This document shows positions 12,462 to 18,768 of a stretch of 22,260 nt of DNA, one piece after another. The translations under genes and the position numbers were made by a program. The notes under the pieces were generated by a model. The model was not told the DNA's origin. It worked only from the letters and a program-made list of their open reading frames with translations, and made no database searches. Where the stretch lies: assembly GCA_043760535.1 (NCBI GenBank), contig JAYUOV010000350.1:1-22260 (forward strand). Reading direction: 5' to 3'. How positions within the stretch are numbered: the first letter of the stretch is position 1; the number at the start of each line of letters is the position of its first letter. This DNA is from JAZKFT01 sp043760535. Lineage in GTDB: Bacteria > Bacteroidota > Bacteroidia > Chitinophagales > Chitinophagaceae.

Positions 12462-15155
12462 ATGAGAAAACAGGTTTTGTTATTCGGTTGTATTTTATTT
12501 GTATTTCAAAATAGTTTCTCCCAAACCTGCCCGCCGAATATTGATTTTGAGGCTGGTGATTTTTCTAACTGGCAATGCTATACTGGCACTAGTTCCATGC
12601 TAAATGGTAAAAACATTATTTCCCTCAGTGCCAGCTTGCCGGTGTCTGGTAGGCATGATATTATTACTTCTACTACCGCTAAAGATCCGTTTGGTAATTT
12701 TCCACAGTTGTGCCCTTATGGTAGTAATAATTCTGTAAAATTGGGTAATAGTAGCTCTGGTAGTCTTGCCGAAGGGTTGTCTTATACATTTACCGTACCT
12801 GCCACTATCGACACATTTACATTTACTTATTTTTATGCCGTAGTGTTTGAAAATCCGGGGCATACAGATCCGGAGCAGCCGAGGTTTTTTGTTACAGCTT
12901 ACGAAGTGGCCACTGGCAAGGTAATTAATTGTGCATCTTACGATTATGTTTCCACCGGCGCATTACCTGGGTTTAAACTATCTGCGCAGGGTTCTTTGGT
13001 ACTGTATAAAGATTGGACGCCCACATCGCTCCAATTTGCAGGTCTTAGTGGTAAAGAGGTGCGCCTCGAATTTAAAACGGCAGACTGTACCCGGGGAGGC
13101 CATTTTGGGTATGCGTACCTCGATGTGGGCAGCGGTTGCTCTAACATATTGGCCACGGCTCCCTATTGCATAGAAACCAATTCATTGCTGCTCAATGCAC
13201 CTTACGGTTTTAACACCTACACCTGGTACAATAGTAATTTTTCGGCTGTGGTTGGCAATCTTCAATCGATAACACTTTCACCACCACCAGCTACAGCAGG
13301 TGTTTTTTGGGTGGACGCCATCCCTTACCCCGGCTATGGTTGCAGGGATACTTTCCAGGCTGTAGTTAAGCCATTGCCTGTGCCAGATACGCCTGTTGCT
13401 GTATCGCATTATGCTTATTGCCAGTTTCGGCCGGCATTGGTACTATCGGCTACCCAATCCATCGGCAACGATCTTTTGTGGTACATGGCAGCTACGGGTG
13501 GCATAGGCTCCAGTGTGCCGCCTATACCATCTACCGCGGTGGCAGGTATTTTTAATTATTATGTGTCTCAAAAAGTACTTTTTGGCTGCGAAAGTTTTAG
13601 AAAAAAAATTACAGTAACGGTAACGCCTACGCCTGTTTCGGCTTTTACCATAAATGCCCTGCGGCAATGCCAAAATGGTAACCAATTTACATTTACTAGT
13701 ACCAGCACAAGTCGCTTTAAACCAGTTTACGAGTGGGATTTTGGCGATGGCCAAACCATGGCTTCTAAAACCGATTCTATAGTAAACCATGTGTACACGA
13801 ACTCTGGTAATTTTACGGTTCGTTTAAAAGTGGTAAACGATTCGGTGTGTAGTGCCGAGAGAACGGCTGTGGTTGTCATAATTCCTAAGCCGGTAGCCTT
13901 GTATAATTTTCCTGCTGTTGTGTGCCAGAGCCAAACGCAGGTAGCTCTGCAAGATTTGTCTTCGGTGCCTGGTAATGTGTCCACCATTAATACATGGTGG
14001 TGGAGCATCGGCGGCACTATTTCCACCCAAAAAAATCCTGCAGTATTTCTGCCAGCTACCCCGGGGCCTTTACAGGTTCAGTTGGTAGCTACTACGCAAG
14101 AAGGTTGCCGATCGGACACGGTTAGTAATATACTAGATGTGCATTACCGCCCCATAGCTGCCTACAGGTTTACTACACCCCTTTGCAATAACGAAGGCAT
14201 ACATTTTACCAGTACATCCACATTGCCGCAGGCACCGGCCACTGAATTTATAAATAAATGGAGCTGGCAGTTTAATGGTATTACTGCTTTGCAAGAAAAT
14301 TCATTGTTGCTATTGCCTGCTGGTGTGTACAGTAGTAGGCTAATAGCCGAAAGCAATTTTGGATGCCGTAGCCTAGCGTTAGATAGCGTTTTTACTGTAT
14401 ATGCTAAACCCAATATTGGCCTAACAATTAGCGACAGTTGTGTTACCCGTATTATTAGTTTAGATGCACAAGATCAGCTGAATACTGTAACTAATTGGTA
14501 CTGGGATTTTGGTAACGGCCTTTTTGCTGGTGCCCGGCAAATGACCAAAGTGTATAATAAAGTAGGTGCAAACACGGTAACACTAATAGGCAAAACTATT
14601 AATGGCTGTAAGGATACATTAATACGCCCCTTTACCATTTACGAAAACAAGGCCAATGCAGGCAGAGATACAGTAGCCGCCCAAAACGAGCCAGTGCAAT
14701 TAAATGCCCGTGGCACACCCGGACAAAGGTATTTGTGGACGCCAATAACAGGCCTGGATAGTAGTAATATTCAAAACCCAGTGGCACTGCTGGATTATGA
14801 TCAGTTATATCGCCTGTACAGTATTACCAAAGAGGGTTGCGACAATAATAGTAAAATACTTATCCGGCGTTATAAAGGGCCGAAATTATACATTCCAAGT
14901 GGCTTTACGCCAAATGGAGATGGTAAAAATGATGTGCTAAAGGTGTTTCCGGTGGGTATTAAAGTCTTTCATCACTTTACTATTTACAACCGTTTCGGCG
15001 AAACTGTATTTCATACAAAAGACTACACTATGGGCTGGAATGGCATGCACAAAAAAACCCCCGTAGAAACTGGCGCATTTATAGCCATAGCAGAAGCCAT
15101 TGATTACAAAGGCAAATTAATGTCTGTTAAGCAAACGGTTATGGTAATACGGTAG
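12462..15155 (+). CDS. Secreted PKD-repeat protein with gliding-motility (type IX) C-terminal domain
   Basis: An 897-residue exported surface protein. Residues 1-21 are a signal peptide ending SFSQ. Residues ~22-230 form a Cys-containing N-terminal domain (NIDFEAGDFSNWQCYTG). Two Ig-like segments follow (~232-305 and ~306-392), then four PKD-like repeats (~393-730); the first and last show the hallmark WDFGDG (near 424) and WDFGNG (near 679), while the middle two are diverged. A further Ig-like segment (~731-805, starting ANAGRDT) leads to the C-terminal domain from ~809 (YIPSGFTPNGDGKNDVLKVF...YNRFGETVF...WNG). That C-terminal signature (CHU_C, type B) directs secretion by the type IX machinery. 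A role in adhesion or matrix binding is inferred. The gene is monocistronic, and it is flanked by ~430 and ~870 bp of non-coding DNA. Confidence 0.92.
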   Translation: MRKQVLLFGCILFVFQNSFSQTCPPNIDFEAGDFSNWQCYTGTSSMLNGKNIISLSASLPVSGRHDIITSTTAKDPFGNFPQLCPYGSNNSVKLGNSSSGSLAEGLSYTFTVPATIDTFTFTYFYAVVFENPGHTDPEQPRFFVTAYEVATGKVINCASYDYVSTGALPGFKLSAQGSLVLYKDWTPTSLQFAGLSGKEVRLEFKTADCTRGGHFGYAYLDVGSGCSNILATAPYCIETNSLLLNAPYGFNTYTWYNSNFSAVVGNLQSITLSPPPATAGVFWVDAIPYPGYGCRDTFQAVVKPLPVPDTPVAVSHYAYCQFRPALVLSATQSIGNDLLWYMAATGGIGSSVPPIPSTAVAGIFNYYVSQKVLFGCESFRKKITVTVTPTPVSAFTINALRQCQNGNQFTFTSTSTSRFKPVYEWDFGDGQTMASKTDSIVNHVYTNSGNFTVRLKVVNDSVCSAERTAVVVIIPKPVALYNFPAVVCQSQTQVALQDLSSVPGNVSTINTWWWSIGGTISTQKNPAVFLPATPGPLQVQLVATTQEGCRSDTVSNILDVHYRPIAAYRFTTPLCNNEGIHFTSTSTLPQAPATEFINKWSWQFNGITALQENSLLLLPAGVYSSRLIAESNFGCRSLALDSVFTVYAKPNIGLTISDSCVTRIISLDAQDQLNTVTNWYWDFGNGLFAGARQMTKVYNKVGANTVTLIGKTINGCKDTLIRPFTIYENKANAGRDTVAAQNEPVQLNARGTPGQRYLWTPITGLDSSNIQNPVALLDYDQLYRLYSITKEGCDNNSKILIRRYKGPKLYIPSGFTPNGDGKNDVLKVFPVGIKVFHHFTIYNRFGETVFHTKDYTMGWNGMHKKTPVETGAFIAIAEAIDYKGKLMSVKQTVMVIR

Positions 15156-15269
15156 TTAGTACAATAGCCTAAAAAACAAACCAGCTGCAATAAAATACTT
15201 GTAGCTACAAAGTAGAGATAGGGTACAAAATAGCCCTGCCAACTATTTTATTAGAAGCTGTTTAATTCA

Positions 15270-15590
15270 AGAACGCCTATTTGCTACAATATTTACAGTA
15301 TCATTTTTGAGCAACCTTAAACAATTAGGCTTTAACATTTTTTATTTACTGCCTTAATGGCTTTATAGTAGCCTAATGTTCGTCTCTTAGTTTTGTAAAA
15401 GTTTGTTACTGGTTTGTCCGTCATTTGCAGTTCTTTCACCATCACATCAAAACATTGCCTGCCCTAAATCGGCAGCAGATTTTTAGCAGGCAGCCACAAA
15501 TAAGCTAACGTGGCCACATTGGTAGCCAGCAAAAGTAGCAGAAGTAATGGTATGCGTTTTTATTTAGAAATAATTTTAGTACCGCCCTTT
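15270..15590 (-). pseudogene. Decayed membrane-anchored periplasmic sensor (Spy/CpxP-like) gene
   Basis: On the minus strand, frames interrupted by stop codons and frameshifts encode a run of protein-like pieces. The first is KRIPLLLLLLLATNVATLAY followed by LWL (15580 downward), an N-terminal membrane anchor. Next come VMVKELQMTDKPVTNFYK and GYYKAIKAVNKKC (ending at TAA 15332-15334), and then LFKVAQK with DTVNIVANRRS in a shifted frame. The order (TM anchor, 'KEL-lT--Q---Y' helix, Leu-Phe segment) resembles small 'periplasmic heavy metal sensor' proteins that often follow ECF sigma genes in Bacteroidota. No intact frame remains. The family is inferred and the exact ends are approximate. Confidence 0.5.
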
Positions 15591-15598
15591 TTTTGTAC

Positions 15599-15805
15599 TT
15601 AATAATTAAAAATGCAGATGCGGTATAGCCATGTACTCAACTTCGACTCACCTTTAAAAGCATCTACAGAATGGTACACTTGTATAAGCACTTACCGGGC
15701 TATGTCTTCTAAATTTTGTGCATGCTCTATCAAACCCAGGGTGGTATTATAAACCATTGACTGCTAATCCGCTATCAGCCTCGCAAATGCAGGTTGTTTC
15801 TTTTG
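15599..15805 (-). pseudogene. Decayed ECF sigma-70 factor fragment
   Basis: One minus-strand frame from 15805 to TAA at 15599-15601 spells the region-2 core of an ECF sigma factor: PAFARLIAD, stop, QSMVYNTTLGLIEHAQNLED, IAR, stop, VLIQVYHSVDAFKGESKLST, then WLYRI. The phrases 'VYNT-LGL-.HAQN.EDI', 'V-IQVY-S-..FKGESKLSTWLYRI' are diagnostic of sigma-70 region 2 in Bacteroidota ECF factors. At least two in-frame stops (one at 15692-15694) and loss of region 4 show it is dead. It sits upstream of, and in the same orientation as, the decayed membrane-anchored gene, so the two look like one lost operon. Confidence 0.8.
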
Positions 15806-15920
15806 TTATAACGCTACATTGAGTTGTTATTCGATAAAAGGGTTTAAGGGTAAAAATGGTTAACAGTATAACACACTAAAAAATACCATACCATTAAACG
15901 TTACACGCCTCTCGGTTTAA

Positions 15921-15949
15921 ATGCCTGCGGAAACGGCATCTTTTTTTTT
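15921..15949 (+). terminator. Orphan terminator-like hairpin
   Basis: ATGCC (15921-15925) pairs with GGCAT (15935-15939), followed by nine T residues (15941-15949). No gene ends just upstream on the + strand, so it may end a small RNA or be left over from a lost gene. Confidence 0.4.
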
Positions 15950-15985
15950 AACAAGGGGAATTATTGTGCTATGCTACAATTAGTG

Positions 15986-16016
15986 TTGGTAATTAGCTGC
16001 GATGCCTTTATTTTTA
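15986..16016 (+). promoter_or_regulatory. Promoter of tRNA-Met
   Basis: TTGG (15986-15989), a 19-nt spacer and TATTTTTA (16009-16016) match the Bacteroidota consensus in sequence and spacing. The tRNA begins 9 nt after the -7 box. Confidence 0.65.
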
Positions 16017-16025
16017 CCGCCCTTT

Positions 16026-16099
16026 GGCGAGGTAGCTCAGTTGGTTAGAGCGCAGGATTCATAACCCTGAGGTGATGGGTTCAATTCCCATCCTCGCTA
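16026..16099 (+). tRNA. tRNA-Met (CAT), elongator
   Basis: A 74-nt cloverleaf: acceptor GGCGAGG/CCTCGCT (pair 1-72 is G-T), D arm GCTC/GAGC, anticodon stem CAGGA/CCCTG (31-39 is an A-C mismatch), loop TTCATAA with anticodon CAT, canonical T-loop TTCAATT, discriminator A, CCA not encoded. G2-C71 and C3-G70 agree with elongator methionine tRNA. It lacks initiator features and the C4/C5 pairs seen in the other CAT tRNA. Confidence 0.88.
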
Positions 16100-16104
16100 C
16101 AAAT

Positions 16105-16126
16105 GCCCCTTTACTGGGGCTTTTTT
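16105..16126 (+). terminator. Intrinsic terminator of tRNA-Met
   Basis: GCCCC (16105-16109) pairs with GGGGC (16116-16120) around a 6-nt loop, followed by TTTTTT. It lies 5 nt after the tRNA. Confidence 0.85.
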
Positions 16127-16152
16127 ATTTTATTTTATCGAAGCTTAATTTA

Positions 16153-16395
16153 AGAATTCCTTACCCCTCGCAGTTTTGATTGCGTAGTTTTTCTTTTTTT
16201 GCCTGCCCCGCCTGCCCCGATGAATATCGGTGGATTATTTTGGTGATACCCAGCGAAAGCCTTGCCCTGATGGAGCGACATTGGCGAACGTTGTAAATCC
16301 CGTAGTATTACGGTACTCCGTTCAACTGGCTGCTACTATCCGGCTTTTTAGACTGTAAATAATAAGCTGTTTCAGACCAAAGGGTAAGGAATTCT
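16153..16395. repeat. 243-bp terminal-inverted-repeat element, copy 2
   Basis: Bounded by a perfect 14-bp inverted repeat: AGAATTCCTTACCC at 16153-16166 and its complement at 16382-16395. It aligns throughout with the copy at 9076-9309, in the same orientation. Relative to that copy it has a tandem duplication of a 9-nt GCCTGCCCC unit (16201-16219). The fifth terminal base pair is T-A here and C-G in copy 1, so both ends changed together. It lies ~27 nt after the tRNA-Met terminator. No coding capacity is evident. Confidence 0.8.
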
Positions 16396-16420
16396 GTATT
16401 TATTAATGAACTAATAAAAA

Positions 16421-16452
16421 ACGGCCACACATTTTTGTGCAGCCGTTTTTTT
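16421..16452. terminator. Bidirectional terminator
   Basis: ACGGCCACACA (16421-16431) and TGTGCAGCCGT (16436-16446) form an 11-bp stem with two G-T type wobbles and a TTTT loop. T-runs exist on both strands (right on +, left on -). It ends the beta-barrel gene on the minus strand and blocks read-through from the tRNA side. Confidence 0.8.
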
Positions 16453-16473
16453 TAAAATATTTTATCTAAATAC

Positions 16474-17235
16474 TTATAACCCACTGAGGCAAAGCCCAAT
16501 GCTCCAGGGCCTTATTTGGGGGCCAACACCATCTTTTATCAACGAATTAATCTGGTAGGCTCCGTATAAAGTAAAATGGCCATAACCAACCCTTAGTGTA
16601 GAAGCAATTCTGGTACTATTAAAAAATCGTTTGCTTTTTTCTTTTATTACCACTTTGCCCTGGCCAGGAAGTGTAGCATCATTTTTATCTTGAGGCTCTT
16701 TGCCTTTGGTTTGGGCGGCTAAAAGTGTTCCAACTTTTACACCCAATGCAAATTTCCAGCTTTTATTTCCGTTTTCGGGGTTGCTCATGTACCGCAGTTC
16801 TACCGGAATTTCTGCAAATGCAGTAGCCAGTTTGTATTTTTTGAAATGGTTGCTGCTATCTGCATTTTTAAACTGCAAAGTATTGGACAACACCCTGCCA
16901 GTAATATCAATCACTGTTTTCTCAAAGAAAATATTGCTGGTGCCAATGCCTACACCAAAACCTACACTAAAGCGGGGGTCTGTTTTGAAGGGTTTATCCA
17001 GCATCAGGTACATATTAAAATGGCGGCTAAGGCCCTTGGTACGGATGCTGTCTGGCCTGCCTGCCCATCCATCGGCACCTACCTGTATTACAAAATGGTC
17101 GTTGGCACGGCCACTTAAATCTATCTTGCTCCAATCACGTTTTGCTTTTTTAGCAACAACCTTTAAAGTGTCTTGCGCAAATAAAGTACTAAAGGAGACT
17201 GCTGCAAATGCAGTAGCCAAAAATAATTTCGTCAT
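16474..17235 (-). CDS. Outer-membrane beta-barrel (porin-family) protein
   Basis: A 253-residue protein with a signal peptide (MTKLFLATAFAAVSFSTLFA, cleavage before QDT). The rest alternates hydrophobic and polar residues in the pattern of a small beta-barrel: HFVIQVGADGW, HFNMYLMLDKPF, FSVGFGVGIGTSNIFF, TAFAEIPVELRYMSN, WKFALGVKVGTLLAA, STLRVGYGHFTLYGAYQINS and a final WSIGLCLSGL. This is consistent with an eight-stranded outer-membrane barrel (OMP_b-brl type). Ligand and function are unknown. The end strand finishes in a hydrophobic residue rather than Phe. It has its own bidirectional terminator. A TATCTTTA box at 17261-17268 (minus strand) could be its -7 element. Confidence 0.8.
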   Translation of the reverse strand: MTKLFLATAFAAVSFSTLFAQDTLKVVAKKAKRDWSKIDLSGRANDHFVIQVGADGWAGRPDSIRTKGLSRHFNMYLMLDKPFKTDPRFSVGFGVGIGTSNIFFEKTVIDITGRVLSNTLQFKNADSSNHFKKYKLATAFAEIPVELRYMSNPENGNKSWKFALGVKVGTLLAAQTKGKEPQDKNDATLPGQGKVVIKEKSKRFFNSTRIASTLRVGYGHFTLYGAYQINSLIKDGVGPQIRPWSIGLCLSGL

Positions 17236-17363
17236 ATCAGTTGTTAAAAAATAATGAGGCTAAAGATAAAGGCAGTGTGCAAAACAAATCGTTAAAAGAG
17301 AAAAACACCCGTCTGTTACTTTTTTAGCCGTGAATGGCACGAATAGACACAAATAATACGGTT

Positions 17364-18038
17364 TTACAAAATCCCTTCCACGGCTGTAATTGCTTTGGCT
17401 AATCTGTCATCATAAACGCCGCTTATTTCTACCCACGGTGTTTGCTGGTTTATAAGCAAGTCTTTAAAAATATGATAGAGTTTTTCCCGGTTTTCAAGGT
17501 CGGGATATTCACGTAGTTCGTCTTTTACCCATGGCAGGTCGGGCTTACAGAGTAAATACAGGTCGTATTGCCGCTCCACTATCTGATCTAGTATAAATGG
17601 ATGGCATTCGCCAAAAACAAATTCGCACCACACTTTCATTACGTACATGTCGGTGTCTAAAAAGAGCAAGCGGGGAATAGGGAGTGGCAAGTAGGGACTA
17701 GTGACTAGGGATTGGGGATTGGTAGGAAGCGGCGAATGGTGTGTGTTGACTGGTGAGTCAGGAAAAAATGGAGATCGAAAATTGCCTTCACTTTCATTTC
17801 TTACTTGCCAATCCCCACTTACTACTCGCCTTGTATAGCTATCCTCCAATGCCAGTTGTCCTTTAGCAATGGTTAATAGATTATCGAATGAATAATTAGT
17901 ACCGTGCTCCAGCAAATATTGCCTAGCAAACTCTGGACACCATTGGGTTTGGTAATGCAGAGCCAGTTGGGTACAAAGGGTGCTTTTGCCGGTGCTTTCT
18001 GGCCCAAGCACCACTATTTTTTTAAGTATTTGCTGCAT
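17364..18038 (-). CDS. NadR-like nicotinamide riboside kinase (AAA family ATPase) with an in-frame repeat insertion
   Basis: A P-loop kinase of the NadR C-terminal type, likely phosphorylating nicotinamide riboside to NMN. From the ATG at 18038 it has 224 residues: Walker A GPESTGKS at 12-19, CPEFARQYL (34-42), the Walker-B-like LLFLDTD (124-130) followed by VMKVWCEF, then YDLYLLCKPDLPWVKDELRE (158-177). I prefer this start to one 37 codons upstream (18149), because the upstream residues read through pnuC and are not kinase-like; it leaves a 17-nt overlap with pnuC. Related kinases are usually ~170-180 residues. The excess comes from residues ~70-122, a Pro/Ser-rich stretch (HSPLPTNPQS, SPYLPLPIPR) encoded by a low-complexity repeat. 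The kinase motifs themselves are intact. Confidence 0.85.
   Translation of the reverse strand: MQQILKKIVVLGPESTGKSTLCTQLALHYQTQWCPEFARQYLLEHGTNYSFDNLLTIAKGQLALEDSYTRRVVSGDWQVRNESEGNFRSPFFPDSPVNTHHSPLPTNPQSLVTSPYLPLPIPRLLFLDTDMYVMKVWCEFVFGECHPFILDQIVERQYDLYLLCKPDLPWVKDELREYPDLENREKLYHIFKDLLINQQTPWVEISGVYDDRLAKAITAVEGIL
17673..17831. repeat. Facing-arm low-complexity repeat inside the kinase gene
   Basis: On the + strand the left arm (about 17675-17735) is G-rich (GGGAGTGG, AAGTAGGG, ACTAGGG, ATTGGGG units). The right arm (about 17799-17831) is the pyrimidine-rich counterpart (CTTACTTGCC, AATCCCC, ACTTACTACTC). Both contain or complement GGGGATTGG. The centre includes a small hairpin, TGACT-GGTG-AGTCA. 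The layout is the same as at the 4506-4646 and 8211-8386 junctions, but here it lies in frame within coding sequence. The unit resembles the repeat at 18731-18766. Confidence 0.75.
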
Positions 18039-18657
18039 GTAATTTCTTTTTCCAGGTAATGTAGCCCATGATGGCCAGTATGGTAAAAATGAGAAATTGG
18101 AGGCTGGTAAAAACATAGCCTTTAGAAAAAAACAAAGGCACAGAAACAAAGTCGGTAATAATCCACCATATCCAGTTTTCCAGTTTTTTCTTTGCCATTA
18201 GCCACATGCCGGTATATGCAGAGGCACTTGCAAACGCATCGGCCCAGGGAATAACGCCGGGGAAAAATGCCTGTTTTAAATACGTAAGGGTAAAAAATAG
18301 AACGATGTAAAAAACACCAAAAAATACCAGTTGCTCAGCCCACACTTTTTTATCCGAAGCTGTAACTTTTGTAATGATTTTACCAGAACCATCCGGCCTT
18401 TTTCTTGTCCATAGCCACCAGCCATAAATGCTCATTACAGTATAGTAAAGGTTAACGCTGGCCTCGCCAATTAACCGGCCTTTAAAAGAAATATAGATGT
18501 AAATAACTGTGCTAATCATCCCAACAGGGTACACTAGTATATTTTCTTTACGAGAAAACCATACACTTGCTATTCCTGTAATAACTGCTACAAATTCTAA
18601 CCAAGTGGTGGCTTTAATGCCTTCTACTAATTGCTGGTATATTTCGGGTAAGGTCAA
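18022..18657 (-). CDS. pnuC: PnuC-family nicotinamide riboside transporter
   Basis: A 211-residue inner-membrane protein with about seven hydrophobic segments. PnuC-family hallmarks include an aromatic WWLW at 80-83 in MSIYGWWLWTRKRPDG and a second NWIWWIITD at 161-169, matching the tryptophan-rich substrate-binding helices. PnuC facilitates uptake of non-phosphorylated nicotinamide riboside, driven by phosphorylation inside the cell. The downstream NadR-like kinase gene overlaps it by 17 nt, so the transport and trapping steps are probably translationally coupled. A thiamine-type PnuT role is an alternative, but no TPP riboswitch is visible upstream and the partner is a riboside kinase rather than thiamine pyrophosphokinase. 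Confidence 0.88.
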   Translation of the reverse strand: MTLPEIYQQLVEGIKATTWLEFVAVITGIASVWFSRKENILVYPVGMISTVIYIYISFKGRLIGEASVNLYYTVMSIYGWWLWTRKRPDGSGKIITKVTASDKKVWAEQLVFFGVFYIVLFFTLTYLKQAFFPGVIPWADAFASASAYTGMWLMAKKKLENWIWWIITDFVSVPLFFSKGYVFTSLQFLIFTILAIMGYITWKKKLHAANT

Positions 18658-18730
18658 TTTAAAAGGGTTTAATAGTTTATGGTTTATCTTTTGGATTTTA
18701 AAGTTTAGACCATTTGCCGTTTTTTATTTG

Positions 18731-18766
18731 CTTCCCACTAGCTACTCCCCACTTCCCACTAGCTAT
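18731..18766. repeat. CTTCCCACTAGCTACTCCC-type low-complexity repeat
   Basis: Imperfect copies of a 7-8 nt pyrimidine-rich unit (CTTCCCACTAGC, TACTCCCC, ACTTCCCACTAGC) lie directly against the stop codon of the glycosyltransferase gene (minus strand, TGA at 18769-18771). The unit is close to that inside the kinase gene ~1 kb away. Confidence 0.6.
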
Positions 18767-18768
18767 TT

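Noticed and set aside
16153..16395. Insertion sequence with transposase
   Set aside because: The element has inverted ends but is only 243 bp and encodes no transposase; at most it is a non-autonomous element.
16700..17254. 184-codon open frame on the + strand
   Set aside because: Antisense shadow of the outer-membrane beta-barrel gene, including its signal-peptide region; no family resemblance.
18039..18149. Longer N-terminus for the NadR-like kinase
   Set aside because: The extra 37 residues overlap the pnuC 3' end in another frame and look unlike a kinase N-terminus; MQQILKKIVVLGPESTGKS is the natural start.
18658..18768. TPP or other riboswitch upstream of pnuC
   Set aside because: No conserved riboswitch core was seen; the stretch holds only the low-complexity repeat and A/T-rich sequence.
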